A DNA stretch of 64,000 bases from Stomoxys calcitrans. Lineage: Eukaryota > Arthropoda > Insecta > Diptera > Muscidae. The stretch is taken from contig NC_081552.1 of assembly GCF_963082655.1 (NCBI RefSeq), forward strand, positions 50,501,280 through 50,565,279, in the 5' to 3' direction. The notes beneath the pieces are model-generated. The model worked only from the letters and a program-made list of their open reading frames with translations, was not told the DNA's origin and made no database searches. Shown here piece after piece: positions 25,561 through 38,032 of this stretch (positions are counted from its first letter, which is position 1; every line of letters begins with the position of its first letter). A program made the translations under genes and the position numbers.

Positions 25561-27919
25561 AAGTGAGGGCCTATGGTACCTATGAGCAATTAATGAATAT
25601 TTCAAAACTCATACGCCCGTTGGTACTGCTATTAAAATTTATCATACGTTCTATAACACAGTCAAACATTTCAAACTAAAATGGAACTGAAAATTATATA
25701 TTAAAAAATAAAACAGAATATCAAAAAAAAATACATTTGAGTGTTGTTATTAAATATGTAAATAATTTAATAAATTTAAAATTATTGATCATTTAAATTA
25801 AGATATTGAAATCATTGGATAAAAGCTCAAAAAAAATTTTATTCCAATATTAAATAAGTTTTTTTTTTGCAAATTTAACATTTTTACTACCATTATTATT
25901 TGCAGAAACCCATAAAATTCTTAAATTATTTATTATTCACATTAAAATTAGATTTTAATATGATTTGGTTTTTATTATTTTTTCCCAACTACCTCTGCAG
26001 TTGGCTAAACTTTTCATGGCATTTGCACATTTCAAGTATTCAAGGACCAATACACAAAAGGAAGAATCATCGTAACGAAAGGAAATAGCAATGGAAAATT
26101 GCCCATCAATTAGTATTAATTAATTTTCACTTAATATTGAATTCGTATTTTATTTTTCACAAAGCTATAGTACCTCTCCTTCACCTCCCTCTCCAACTCA
26201 CTTATCACTGGTCGGTCTTCCCTAGTTGAGCTCTCTTGAAAATGTTTTCTTTTTTTATTTCTACTGCTGCTCTTTGAATGTGGCAGCTGAAACGTTGTAT
26301 AAATTCCCTTTAGTACAATTTGCCCAGTTTGTTCGTTTGCTGTCATGATAATTAGTAACAAATGGTGAACTATTAAAAATGTAGAAGGAAAACTCGCGGT
26401 AAACGAGCCAAGCTATACCCTAGAGTTACAAATGGAAAATAAAAAAAGCACAGTAACTTAAAAATTTAAACTGTATTCAGCAGAGCTTTTGCAGATTTTT
26501 TCAAATAACTAAATCCAACAGCAGACAACCACATATCAATTTTAATTCATTTTAGTATGAAAGGAAAAAAAACAGAAGACTTTTTTTTAATTCACACTAT
26601 GGAAAGGCCAAACTTTTATTGATAATATTTAGGAAAAAAACAAAAAACCTTTACTTTCTTTTAGCGTACAGTTTCGGTAATTGATAGCAATTTTGTATGT
26701 TGGCAAAAAAACATAAACCGTTTCTTAATTACACTACAAAAGTGTTCGTCCGCAATTTTTGCTAACTGCTCTCTGGTCAATGTTTTTATTTTTGGTTTCA
26801 TTCGTTAGTGGATAGCTCTCTCAATTTAACTCAATTTATTTTTGGTTTGTGCTTTTTTCGCCACTAAGATTTAAAATAACATTAATTCACTTTACTTGGC
26901 ATCATCCCCGGCAATTGATGTCCATCTGCCACTATCTATACTTACTTTGAGATTTTTTTTTTTGTTAAAAACGACTTATCGTTTGTGCAACTGTCTGGGG
27001 AAAAACTGCGAATTATAAAAACTATCTAACTATGTTATGTTGTGAGTATATGTCTATACATATGTATATCTGTTCACATGCGAATATAACTCGTATGGCA
27101 AAAGCAGCAGCAGTGGCATCAGCAGCCCCATCATTAGTAGTTCGATTTAGTTTGATAAATGTTCTTAATTACTATTAAATAACATTTCAATGAAGCACAA
27201 TGGTTTGCTAATGCGAAAACTACGAACACTTACACTTGTGGTAACATCCTGTAAATGCAGTTAGAACCGCACAACCACTCACTCAAATGCATGCACACCC
27301 AAACTAGGACTAATTTAGTAAATTTACTACATTGAAAAAGTATTGCCGACTTTTAGGGAGTACCATGAAAAAGAAGACTAAGATAAAATAATAAATAAAA
27401 AAAAAAACTAAAACACAACAAAAATGAAACAAAATAGAAAGGAAACGAAACTAAAACAAGAAAATGAGATCAAGTAAAATAATTTAATATATAACACATA
27501 TAGCAAAATAAATAAAATAACAACAAATATTGCCACCTTTAGTAAGGGAGTAACAAATACAGCAAATGTTTCTGATATCTTCGACAGAATCCAAACTCAT
27601 GCGTTCAACGTTTTAAACGAACAAGTTTACCTTTACGTTACGGTGTCCTCTAAAATCGATAGGACGAAATTCAAACTGTAGGCAAAACAACTATAACACA
27701 TCTCAACAAATCCAGATCAATATCTTAGAGGTAGTAGTACCAAATAGTGAAATTACAATTTACTAATTAGTAATTGTTTGCTGACTATAGAAAACTTTAC
27801 TATTAACGTTACTGGTTTAATGGAATTACAAATCGATCTACAATATCTAATCGCAATAGAAAGCAAAAGAAGGATTTTATGTAGATGCAATCGATGTTTA
27901 CACTTTGCTGCATATCTAC
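25561..27919. other. Non-coding DNA, no gene seen
   Basis: AT-rich. Some stretches (26640-27200) have mixed composition with homopolymer runs and a CAG-rich patch at 27100-27130 (AAAAGCAGCAGCAGTGGCAT), resembling ordinary fly intron sequence. Short frames here show no family features. Confidence 0.4.
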
Positions 27920-28865
27920 TTTTTATACCCACCACCGATGGATGGGGGTATATTAATTTTGTCATTCCGTTAGCAACACATTGAAATATCTATTTCCGAT
28001 CCTATAAATTATATATATTCTTGATCACCGTACAAATCTAAGACGAAGTCTGTTGATATCACGCTACAGTCTTTAAAAATAGAGATATTGAGCTGAAACT
28101 TTTCACAGATTTTTTTTTTTGACCATACGCAGGTTAAGTTCGAAGATGGGCTTAATCGGACTATATCTTGATATATAGATCGATCCGCCGATTAAGGGTC
28201 TTAGGCGCATAAAAGCCACATTCATTATCCGATTTTGCCGAAATTTTGGGCAATAAGTTGTGTTAGGCACTAAGCCATCCTTCTTCAATTTGGCCCAGAT
28301 CGGTCCAGATTTGGATATAGCTGCCATACAGACCGATCACTCGATTTATGGTTTTTGACCCATAAAAGGCGCATTTATTGTCCGCTGTCTCTGAAATTTG
28401 GGACTGTGAGTAAAGTTAGGCCCCTCGACAACCTTTTGCAATATGGTCCAGATCGGTCCAAATTTAGATATAGCTGCTATATAGACCGATCTCTCGATTT
28501 AAGGTCTTGTGCCCATAAAAGGCGCATTGATTGACCGATTTTGCCAAAATTTGGGATCGTGAGTTGCGTTAGGCCCTTCGACATCCTTCTTCAATTTGGC
28601 CCAGATAGGTCCAGATTTGAATATAGCTGTCATATGGACCAATCTCTCGATTTAAGGTTTTGGGCCCACAAATGGCACATTTTTTGTCCCATTTCGCTGA
28701 AATTTGACACAGTGACTTATTTTAGGATTTTCGACGAAAAAGACTAGTATTTTGTTCTACAAAATGTTTTGTCCAAATCGGACCATATTTCGATAAAGCT
28801 GCTATGGGGCCATAAATTATGTATTTTTCACTTGATTATGACGAAAGGTGGATTACATATACTTG
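27920..28865 (+). repeat. Interspersed repeat family 1, copy C
   Basis: The left edge is TTTTTATACCCACCACCGAT, then GGGGGTATATTAATTTTGTC. Internal units contain GATATAGCTGCCATACAGAC, ATAGACCGATCTCTCGATTT and GCCCATAAAAGGCGCATTGA. The right end near 28845-28865 (GACGAAAGGTGGATTACATA, CTTGTT) is eroded. Confidence 0.75.
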
Positions 28866-29644
28866 TTACAATTTAATCCTATACTTTTTTACATGTCGCT
28901 AATTTTTTGTTATCGAAAACAATATTGTCCTATTTTGGTATTTAATGGTGGGAATTATAAATTAATTAATTTGCAATTTAGTAGACAATTCTTTGATAAA
29001 AAATTGAAAACGGAAAAGCACTTATTGATTATCGATAAGTATATTTTTGGGAGAAAAGTCTTATATGGTAGTTTCATAGGGCGTTTACACCTATCTTGTT
29101 GCTTATGTACTTTTTATAAATTAAATATCAAACTGTTTACATTTCGATATCTTTTTAGTATCGATAACTAAATAATATCATTTTCCGTTATATAACATGT
29201 AGACTAATCATAATTTTGCTAAATGATACATATTTTTTTCATATAATAGTCGAAACCCCGTTTCGTAAAATCGATAATTTTAATCGATTGGCGATAAATG
29301 CTTTTTTTCTAAAAATCCATTAGATGTTTACAAAATTGTTGCTGCTTAAGTCTCTATCACATTATATGGTCTTGTCTTATGACATATCACATTTTGTTAT
29401 TATTAAAGTTGCACACATTGTGTGATCCGAATGAAACTAGCATAAGACAAATCACATTTCAAAATAGCACAATTTTTTCGATTAGAGCGGTGCTTAACAA
29501 AAGCATAGAGAAATCAACCGCTTTTGCTGTCAGTCGGATAAAAGCAACTCCAAATTAAATTATTTTTACAACTTTATATAGTATATAAAAGGTGGCATGT
29601 CATAAGGCCAGAGTATGTAGTGTGATAACAGCTTTATATGTTTT
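28866..29644. other. Non-coding DNA with CGATAA words
   Basis: No gene seen. Several TATCGATAA-type words occur (29030, 29157, 29268, 29290) in otherwise AT-rich DNA. The local frames lack any protein signature. Confidence 0.4.
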
Positions 29645-30655
29645 TTATACCCACTACCATAGGATGGGGGCATACTAGTCTAGTCATTCTGTTTGTAACA
29701 CGTCGAAATATAGATCAAGGACCCCATAAAGTATATATATTCTTGATCGTTTTGACATTCTAAGTTGGTCTCGCCATGTCCGCCCGCCTGTAAAAATCAC
29801 GATTGCGGTCGAACGTATAAAGATATCCGCTTGAAAATTTGCGCACATACATCTTATTGATGTAGGTCCTTGGGAATTGCAAATGGTCCATATCGGCTCC
29901 GATTTGGATATAGCTCCCATATATATTGGTTCTTCAACTTGACTTCTTGAGCCTTTAGAAGCTGCAATTATAACCGAATGGGCTGAAATTTTGCACGTAG
30001 TGTTCTGTACGACAAACGATCGTGGGCCAAATCGGTCCATAACCTGTTATAGCTCCCATTTAAACTGATCTCCCCATTTGAGATCTTGAGGCCCTGCAAT
30101 TGTTATCTAATGTGAATGAAATTTGCACGTAGTCTTCCATCGTAGCGCAGAGGTTAGCATGTCCGCCTATAACGCTGAACGCCTGGGTTCAAATCCTGGC
30201 GAGACCATCAGAAAAAATTTTCAGCGGTGGTTTTCCTCTCAAATGCTGTCAATATATGTGAGGTACTATGCCATGTAAAACTTCTCTCCAAAGAGGTGTC
30301 GCACTGCAGCACGCCGTTCGGACTCGGCTATAAAAAGGAGGCCTCTTATCATTGGGCTTAAAACATGAATGGGACTGCACTCATTGATATGTGAGAAGTT
30401 ACCCCCTGTTCCTTAGTGGAATGTTCATGGGCAGAATTTGCAGACTTCTGTAATGACATCCAACAATCTTGGCAAGTATGGACCGAATCGGTGCATAACC
30501 TGATTTAGCTCGCATATAAATCGATCTCGCGATTTAAAATCTCGAGCCTCTAGAAGCATATTCTTTTAGGTATTGTCTAAATCATTCAACCATGATGGTG
30601 GGTTCCCAAGATTCGGCCCGTTCAAACTAAACAGATTTCTATTTGTTTAAAAGTA
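29645..30655 (+). repeat. Interspersed repeat family 1, copy D, split by a SINE
   Basis: The left edge is TTATACCCACTACCATAGGA, then GGGGGCATACTAGTCTAGTC. The right edge is CATGATGGTGGGTTCCCAAG, then ATTCGGCCCGTTCAAACTA. A SINE (30140-30442) sits inside a unit: the sequence GCACGTAGTCTTC before it resumes as GACTTCTGTAATGACATCC after it. The copy is therefore older than the SINE. Confidence 0.8.
30140..30442 (+). mobile_element. tRNA-derived SINE, best copy in window
   Basis: An internal pol III promoter is visible: A box GTAGCGCAGAGGTTAGCATG and B box GGGTTCAAATCCTGG, spaced as in tRNA genes. The non-tRNA body follows (TTTTCAGCGGTGGTTTTCCT, GAGGTGTCGCACTGCAGCAC, GGCTATAAAAAGGAGGCCTC, GTGAGAAGTTACCCCCTGTT) and it ends at GGGCAGAATTTGCAG. 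Flanks GTCTTC and GACTTC suggest a short imperfect target duplication. Relatives lie at 19920, 20698, 32815 and 36394. Confidence 0.85.
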
Positions 30656-30869
30656 ATTTTTTTGTAATCGAAAACTATTATACAATATTTGTTTGCTTAA
30701 AAGTGTGAACTAAAAATCTTCAATTTTGCTTATGAGTACAAATTCCTTGTTCCTTTTTGCAGAACATTATATGGAAAATATTCCGATAACAGTTTTGTAA
30801 ATCAATCGTATTAATATTTTCGATTACGTGCATATTTAATTATTTGAAAGATGTTTCGAATGAAATATG
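30656..30869. other. Non-coding spacer
   Basis: AT-rich spacer. No feature seen. Confidence 0.4.
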
Positions 30870-31168
30870 TAAAACCACCTCACCCCCGAAAGCACCCCTA
30901 AATCAGATATCATGAGAATATGGGGCTGGAATAAAGTATTTTAAGAATGGAATACACCTTACATCCAAACTTAAATTCGTAGACCAATAAAGATCATATG
31001 GGATTCAGATAAAGGCTGTTATATTGTTATTTGTCAAGAGATATACTATTTTCGTAGCATGGTATTTCACTAAAAGATCTTTAATTGTCAAAAATAAATA
31101 TTCCAAGGAAATTTTTGTTCCATATAAAGTAAAAGAAGGCGCAGCGGAGCGGGCCCGGGTCAGCTAGT
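30870..31168 (+). mobile_element. Helitron-like element, 3' end
   Basis: Ends with AAGAAGGCGCAGCGGAGCGG, then GCCCGGGTCAGCTAG, with CTAG at 31164-31167 followed by T. The GC-rich CGGGCCCG palindrome just before the end fits the short hairpin that precedes the Helitron terminus. Upstream there is one internal unit (CACCTCACCCCCGAAAGCAC, GAGAATATGGGGCTGGAATA). The 5' part is missing. Confidence 0.7.
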
Positions 31169-32814
31169 ATTACATAAAATAAAAATATTGTGATCTAGGT
31201 TTGAGTTATCTGTTATTAACACTTATAATGGGGAATATCTAGTGAAATAATGCATAACTATGTCAACCGTTTTTCTTGTATGCACAAAATTTTATAGCAT
31301 TAAAAAAAAATCACAATCCGATAAATTTGTGGTATCGAAAATTTTACAAAAGTGCTTGCAAACATTTACTTGTTTCAATATAATTGTAAGAAACTCTTTT
31401 ACTTCAAAAATGACTAAATAGTTCTGTGAAATCGAATAATGCAATAATTTCGGTAACATCTTTTATACACTTCACTAGAGAATAGTCTGTCTTCAATCAA
31501 ACTTACCCAACATTAAAGCTTCTTGGCAATTTTCCTACTACACTCAAATTATTGGATTAGTTTATATCGATTTCATATGCATATATATAAAAAGAAGATG
31601 AAAAAAACGAAAACATGTAAATGCACATGTACATATTAATCATGTGCATATACGATAATACATTCCTCTTTTATGGTATGAGATGAAAATCGTATTTTAT
31701 TTTTATATGTCTGGCTGGTAATGTGATTATAAACGTTATCGATATTGCTGCTACCCAACATTACCGAGACAATCCCTTTTTATTCTAAGGGCAAGTTGGG
31801 GATATTTCCACCAAAAAGAGGAAGAAGAAAAAGCAAAAAAAAATAAAACAAAAAAAATTGAGATGAGTTAAACGAAAACCAACGCACACACACACACACA
31901 CATCCACACTACTGCAAGCAGCAAAGATACGCACCCTTATATGGTGACGCAGCAATGCCAATACAAAATGAATCGCAGTCTACCACTACAACTTTGAGAC
32001 TCTCTGACTTTATGACCGCCAACAGCTATGGGCGCAAAAAAGGAAGAACAAAAATGAAAATAATTCTCGAGACTGAACTAAACCAGGCTAAAAGTATAGT
32101 AGCGTTGTTGTTGTTGGTGCTATTGGTTCGTTATTTGCCACTGTCACTGGCACTGCCACTTACATGTCACTTAATCGAATTATCGTCAAAACATGGCGTC
32201 AAACAAAATGATAGCGCTGCGCTCTTCCAAAAATGAAATCCAAACGCAGGGACAAACCATTGAAGAGTAGGAAGGATTTTATGGCAGGCAAGACAAGCGA
32301 CCTTTTACAAGTTACGCACACACACACATACTTTCTAAATGGAAGTATTCAAACTCGTTTAGTGGCAAACTTCCGATATGGTCAAAGTATATTTGTATTG
32401 TTGGCATCCTCGTTCGTCCACCACTTAACATCGACCAATTTATTATCTGTGTCTCTGTTTAATACAGTGAAGACTGCTACGTTTTGTTAGCATATGCCTT
32501 ACTAACCATTTTAGAATTTTAAACTTGCGTTTATCCGTTTAAGTGCAATATTCAGGGTTAAATGACGCAAATTTTCAGCTAAATCGGTTAATTATTGTGC
32601 GCTCTAGGGGGCATAATAAGTTAACTCTGGAGATAGGTTTATAGGGGTATGCTGATGTAACCCATTTAAAGGGTGATTTTGATAGACAGACAGACCAGCC
32701 AATAAACCGACAGACAGACATTCTGACAAACCGATGCACAGGGGAAAGGACGAATAGACTAAGAGACCAACCAACAGCTAGTCAGGTAAACAGACAAAGT
32801 TAGATAGTTAAAAA
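31169..32814. other. Non-coding DNA with CA repeats and a repeat relic
   Basis: Short CA runs occur at 31884-31902 and 32318-32330. At about 32560-32700 an eroded ~150-bp-unit repeat fragment is visible (AAATTTTCAGCTAAATCGGT, GATAGACAGACAGACCAGCC). Frames at 31955-32490 start with ATG but show no domain, and splice context is lacking. Confidence 0.4.
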
Positions 32815-33043
32815 TTGCAAATTGTGCCCATGAACATTACATTAAGGAACAGGGACAATCTCCTAAAATAGCAATGAGTGCTGTCCGATTCAAGTTTAAG
32901 CTCATTGATCAGGGTCCTTCTTTTTAAAGCAGAGTCCGTACGACGTGCCGCAGTGCGACATGTTGTTGGTGTTCTCGCCAGGATTCCAACACAGGCATTC
33001 AATATCATACGCCGACTTGCTAACCTCTGCGCCACGGTGGCCT
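32815..33043 (-). mobile_element. tRNA-derived SINE (reverse)
   Basis: The right edge GACTTGCTAACCTCTGCGCC, then ACGGTGGC, is the inverse of the A box region. TTCTCGCCAGGATTCCAACA is the inverse of the B box region, and GACGTGCCGCAGTGCGACAT of the body. The left edge is TTGCAAATTGTGCCCATGAA. It is somewhat shorter than the copy at 30140 because of small internal deletions. Confidence 0.8.
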
Positions 33044-34003
33044 ACTAAATCGATTTATAATGTCAAGGCCATTAATAGTATTTATACTTTATTAGCCCTT
33101 CAGATCAATATTTCAATTTGCTACAAACGCTATGTCGATGGTGAAGGCCATAAAAAGTTAAAATATTTTTTTTTTAATTTTGAATTTTTCAAAATACATT
33201 TTATGCAATTGCCACTGTCAATGTTATTTGAAATCCTTTCCCCCTTTTGGTTGCCGCCAGATCTTCTTTTCTTCTCCCCCCTTCCTGCTCTTCTTCACCC
33301 ACAATAACGGAAATGAAAACGCAAAATCCTTTGCAACTGTGGAAAAAATCCCTGATAATAAGTGAAGGCTAAAGCCATTGCTATGTTTGAGGTTATGTTC
33401 ATTGACAAGTTTTTGTTATCCCTTTGGAGCAAATCCTTTGTATAAAGAACATAATCTGAATAAGTATTTGTGGGGAGACGGGAAAAAAACAGTTTCCCTA
33501 ACAATAAGCAAAAAAATGCTAAAAAACCATCCAAACTTGCGTGAATTTGGGGCTTTTCTCTCTGTTTTTTTTTTTTAAATCCTTTTTTTGAGTTTTTCTT
33601 TTGGATGGGTTATCGGTTACCAGCTTACTAACAAGGGTCAATTCCATTTGGCATGTATAGTTACGTGCAGGGAATTAGGTGTGATTTTAATGGGTTTCCC
33701 TGCTCTCCATACTGACCAGGCTCTTTGATTCCATTTTCCTTGTTTAAGGAAGGGTGTCACATTCGCATTGTATTATAAACTACGAACATTGCAATGATTT
33801 AATTGATTTTGTTGTTCAACTCTTAGGCCAGCCCTTGGTCATATTCGAAAAAGGGCAAATCCTTTTGTTTTTGAAAATTGATTTAAATTTCCTTGCCTTA
33901 AGAACAACTTGTAGGGCTTTATTTTTAAACCCCTTTTTGATTCGAGAGCCTCACAATTAATATCTCCTTTTTTTGTTTTGTTTCTTTATTTGTTTCATTG
34001 CAG
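33044..34003. other. Intron sequence before the first recognised teneurin exon
   Basis: Ends in a strong splice acceptor: a T-rich tract (TTTGTTTTGTTTCTTTATTT, GTTTCATTGCAG) with AG at 34002-34003. No other feature is recognised. Confidence 0.6.
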
Positions 34004-34279
34004 ACATGAACAAAGGTTCACCCATCGATTATAAAAGCGGTTCGACTTGTTCGACACCCACCAAGGATACCTTGAAAGGTTATGAACGTTCGAATGCTAA
34101 CAATTGCCTGGGTCCTGTGCTTCCGCCACGCAGTGTCATGAGTGGCATACCCTCGCATCATTATTCGGCTCCCATGAATTTCCGCAAAGATCTGGCAGCA
34201 AGATGTTCGGCCAAATGTATAGCCATAGTATCTGTATCAGTGTTTGTGGCCATGTGTGTGCTGTTAATATTTTTAACAG
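34004..34279 (+). CDS. Ten-m: Teneurin exon: cytoplasmic tail and transmembrane helix
   Basis: Internal exon of a type II transmembrane cell-adhesion and axon-matching receptor. It enters with two bases (AC) that complete a codon begun upstream, then reads MNKGSPIDYKSGS, STPTKDTLKGYER and HHYSAPMNFRKDLAARCSAK, matching the cytoplasmic region of fly Ten-m as I remember it. A single hydrophobic helix follows at 34216-34276 (IAIVSVSVFVAMCVLLIFL). The donor is ACAG|GTAAGT at 34279/34280, leaving phase 1. The intron to the next exon is 116 bp. The upstream exons with the N-terminus and first Met are not seen in the window. The ATG inside this exon aligns with an internal residue of the protein and is not the expected start. 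Ten-a is the main alternative paralogue, but the linker and C-terminus fit Ten-m better. Confidence 0.88.
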
Positions 34280-34395
34280 GTAAGTTGGAGTGAAGACATG
34301 CATCGTTTTCTGCTTTTATTATTTTTCCAATTCGGTTTCAACGATTAGAAAACTTATTTGATTTTTAAAGATTCATTGAGGTTTCTTGCTCCTAG

Positions 34396-34728
34396 GTTTT
34401 GGCGTTCTCCATTGGTCTCCCTCTGCCCCCTGTACAGTTCTAGTCGGCAATGAGGCTTCCGAGGTGACTGCGGCCAAAAGCACTAATACAGACCTCTCCA
34501 AGTTACACAATTCCTTGTTACGCTCGAAAACTGGACAACCCACCACTACAGCCTCGTCCTCGATGCCCTCATCCTCGGTATCGGCGGCGGCGGCCTCCTC
34601 GTCAGCCTTCCAATCAACATCGGCTTCTTCGGTAGCCGTAGGAGGATCACAGGCAGCCACTTCCATATCCTCGCCATCATCATCATCTACATCGCTGTCA
34701 TCACCATTGGCAAATGCCAATAATGGAG
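34396..34728 (+). CDS. Ten-m: Teneurin exon: extracellular juxtamembrane Ser/Thr-rich linker
   Basis: The acceptor is TTGCTCCTAG|GT at 34395/34396 and the donor GGAG|GTAATT at 34728/34729, phase 1 on both sides, 333 nt. It starts GFGVLHWSPSAPCTVLVGNE, immediately outside the membrane, then EVTAAKSTNTDLSKLHNS, well conserved in Ten-m. After that the sequence becomes a low-complexity Ser/Ala/Thr linker (about 34550-34700), which is not expected to fold. It joins in frame either to the optional exon at 39100 or directly to the exon at 45149. Confidence 0.9.
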
Positions 34729-35619
34729 GTAATTATTCACAAGTTTTAATTATTTTTTAAATGAGTTTCACATCGAAGCAACAAAAACAACAACAAATTA
34801 GACAGAAACCTCAGAATAACTGAGACGCACACAACAACAATCCAGAAAGTAAAAAGGAACAGAGAGAGAGAGCCAAGGAATACAAAGCTCCAAAGAACTA
34901 AAAACTTTGAAATAAGAAATTTTTCCTTACGACAACGACGACGATTAAATGAAAAATCTTCGCCCTTCCACAACAATCAGTGTGATGGCAAACCTAACAA
35001 AGAGACACATGAACAGACTGAAGACAAAAAAAAACAGAACAACAGGGACGACTCTAACTAAGCAAAAGTTTTTCTTTTGTAGGTTTCTTATAAGGGAATT
35101 TACTTTTCTGAGACGCGGAAAATTGATAACGTTAGGCAAAATCCAGAAAAATAAAACAGAGGTTTCTACTACGACTGCATAGTTTTGAAATGGGGAGAGA
35201 GAGTGGGGGGAGGGCAAAAACAAGCTGTATAACTGAAATGAAATGTGGAAAATAAAAATGTCATTCGTTTCACTTAACGCGATCCAACAAAAACATATAA
35301 CATCGACATTGCAAGGAAAGACAACAAATAAGAAAATCATTGGTTAAGTTTAGAACATTAATAAGGAAAGTAACGAACTAAGTTTTTGACGACATAAATA
35401 AAAATCGTAGAGAAAACAAAAGTGTCAACATACACAAAAAATATTTACTAGAATATATTAGTTGGGCAATATTAGGGAAAGATACACAACTTATGGTTAT
35501 TTGGAAATTAAAAAAAGAATTTGATTAGTACATTCATTGCAGATGGTAAAGAGATTTTTCCTTGTAGGTTTCTTGGTATTCATTATTTAATATCTGAAAT
35601 AATATCAAAATTATATTAC
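34729..35619. other. Teneurin intron, first part
   Basis: A-rich sequence after the donor at 34729. No exon of matching phase is seen. The frames here are artefacts of A/T runs. Confidence 0.5.
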
Positions 35620-36010
35620 AAACTGTCTGGTCCGGTGTGCTTCGCTACATGCTTAAGTGTTTGCGGCCCCCTTTGGACATGGACTAAATTTGAAAATAAT
35701 ATATATTCATATTAACTCTCATATACCTTTCATTAGAATCCCATTTTGTTCCGTTTGGTACACATGCCCATTTGGGACATAATTTTCTCCGGGAATTGAT
35801 CCAAATTTTTATATAAATTTACGTATTCTACTCTCAAATAACTTTCCTTTGAATACCATATTGTCCCGTTCGGTGTACATATCCATTTACATAAAATTTT
35901 TAGTATTTTTTTCAAGAAATAAGGTAAAAATAGGACATAGCTTAAGCCAAAATTGGCAAAGCAAATTATCAATTTGTCTACTAATATGACCAAACAATAA
36001 ATTGTGTCCT
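35620..36010 (-). repeat. Helitron-internal repeat relic, reverse
   Basis: CTCAAATAACTTTCCTTTGA and ATACCATATTGTCCCGTTCG read on the minus strand as the CGGGACAATATGGTAT-type unit of the Helitron-like element. A second unit at about 35730-35770 has CCTTTCATTAGAATCCCATT. No terminus is present. Confidence 0.5.
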
Positions 36011-36393
36011 TTAACCACTAAACTGAATTTAGCAGGATATTTTTCAAGAAAAAGCTTCTAACTTTATCCAATTGTACTTTGACTGTTGTCCTCCTTGTGC
36101 CTCCAAAAAAAAGGAGGAAACACTGTTGACTGTGCTAGAGCCGACATAAGCCACATATTTTTAAGTCCTCTTTCACATAAAAAAAAAATTTATTGTGTAA
36201 AAACAATAACGTATCGTTAAAAAAAACAATGGCATATTGCTTAAAACGTGTTTTTATTAATTTTTTTACTAGTAAAAACTTTTTTATGCAACCACCATTT
36301 GTTTTGTTTACTTTTGAGATGGCAAAATATGCTTGGCGAATCCAACTTTTCTTCCCCGAAATCGATAGCTTTTAGACAAGCCTAAAAATGTTC
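36011..36393. other. Teneurin intron, no feature
   Basis: AT-rich intron sequence without a recognisable element. Confidence 0.4.
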
Positions 36394-36541
36394 AGCATGT
36401 AAAAACTAAACCCCCAAAATGGTGTCGCACTGTGGCACGCCATTCGGACTTGGCTATTAAATATAAAATGGAATTCCCTTAACAATGAGCTTAAACCTGT
36501 TCCTTTATGGAATGTTAATGGGCAAATTTGCTTATAAAGTC
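36394..36541 (+). mobile_element. SINE 3' half
   Basis: Begins near CAGCATGTAAAAACTAAAC and contains GGTGTCGCACTGTGGCACGC, CATTCGGACTTGGCTATTAA and CCTGTTCCTTTATGGAATGT, ending at GGGCAAATTTGC. Same body as the SINE at 30140, but the pol III promoter half is absent. Confidence 0.7.
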
Positions 36542-36867
36542 TATCAAGCAATATATGAAGGTCATTACATGACCAAAGCTTCCTGAAACTTGCAGCAGCA
36601 AGGTGCCCAACGTTGTTGGGGACATCAGGCAATGTACGAAGTCTGACTTAGCGCCCGTATTCGCTGCTCGACGTGTTAGTTTATCTAATGTCAATAGGCA
36701 TTAATGGGTCAATTATTGATTGGAACCCACCTTCAGTTGAGTTGCCAACCGCCAAATTTGTTATAGAAATTTCCGTTTCTGTATTAAATTGCATATAATT
36801 AATAATAAGTTAATTAATAAGTTATATAATAAGTTAGTGAATTACTTTGTAACACCCAAAAGGAAGA

Positions 36868-38032
36868 GAGATGGACCCATTGATAAGTATACCGATCGAC
36901 TCAGAATCACTTTCTGATTCGATTTAGCTATGTCTGTCTGTCCGTCTGTCCATGTTAATTTGTGTACAAAGTACAGTTCGCAGTTTTTATCCGATCGTCT
37001 TCAAATTTGGTACAGGCATGTTTTTCGGCCTAGACGAAGCCTATTGAAATTGTAAAAATCGGTTCAGATCTGGATTCGTCCGATTTTCAGTAATGATGCA
37101 ATAAAATGGTCATTTGTTATAGGATTCTCTCGAAATTTGGCAGGAAGGATTTGTTTACGACTCTCGACATTACTGGTGAATTTCATGGAAATCGGTTTAG
37201 ATTTAGATATATATATCGCCCGATTTTCACTCCTAGAGCCACCGCAAGTACATTTATTGACCAATCTTGCCACATTATTGCACAACGCTTTCCTTGATGA
37301 CTACCATAACATACATAGAGTTTGGTTAAAATCGGTTCAGATTTAGATATTGCTCCCATATATAGGTTCGTTCGATTTGCAGTAATATTGCTATAAAATG
37401 GTCTTTTGTTTACCGATTTTTTCGAAATATGGCAGGAGAGATTTTCTCTTGACTCTCAATGTTACTGGTGAGTTTCATGGAAATCGGTTCAGATTTAGAT
37501 ATAGCTCTCATATATATTTCGCCCGATTTTAACTTCTAGAGTCACTGCAAGCGCATTTATTGATACAAATTTTGCAGAACGCTTTCCTCAATGACTGCCA
37601 CAGTATTTGAGGAGTTCGCTCGAAATCGGTTCAGATTTAGATATAGCTCTCAAATATATGTTCGTCCGATTTTGAGAAATATTGCAAAAAAGTGATCATT
37701 TATTATCCGATTCTGTTGAAATTTTGCAGGAAGGATTTCATTATAACTCTTAATATTACTGGTGAATTTCATAGAATATCTGTGAATTTTGCTCGAAATC
37801 GGTTCAGAATTAGATATAGCTCCCATATATACGTTCATCAGATTTTGGGTAATTTGCCATAATGTTGTCATTTGTCAACCGTTGTTTTTACAGTTTGAAC
37901 ATATTTGCTCGCCGAGGTCCATCAAAATTGGTTCAGAATTGGATATAGGTACCACATTGTACTTATAGGGTAGGTGTAGGGTATTATACAGTCGGCACCG
38001 TCCGACTTTTGCCCTTCCTTACTGGTTTTACA
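36868..38032 (+). repeat. Interspersed repeat family 2, forward copy
   Basis: The left part is GATCGACTCAGAATCACTTT, then GTCTGTCTGTCCGTCTGTCC. Internal units are marked by TTTAGATAT at 37202, 37342, 37494 and 37636, so spacings are 140, 152 and 142 bp. Each has GGTGAATTTCATGGAAATCG and TGCAAGCGCATTTATTGA. The right edge is GGTGTAGGGTATTATACAGT, then CGTCCGACTTTTGCCCTTCC. No ORF. It is related to family 1 in design but differs in unit sequence. Confidence 0.75.

Noticed and set aside
30140..30175. tRNA gene
   Set aside because: A and B boxes are present, but no cloverleaf can be completed and the body continues as a SINE with other copies in the window.
31955..32490. Two ATG-starting frames as a small gene or upstream teneurin exon
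   Set aside because: Translations do not resemble the teneurin N-terminus and the nearby CA repeats and repeat relics suggest intron.
35089..35180. Possible extra exon after TTTCTTTTGTAG
   Set aside because: In phase 1 it meets a TAA after three codons, so it cannot join the flanking exons.
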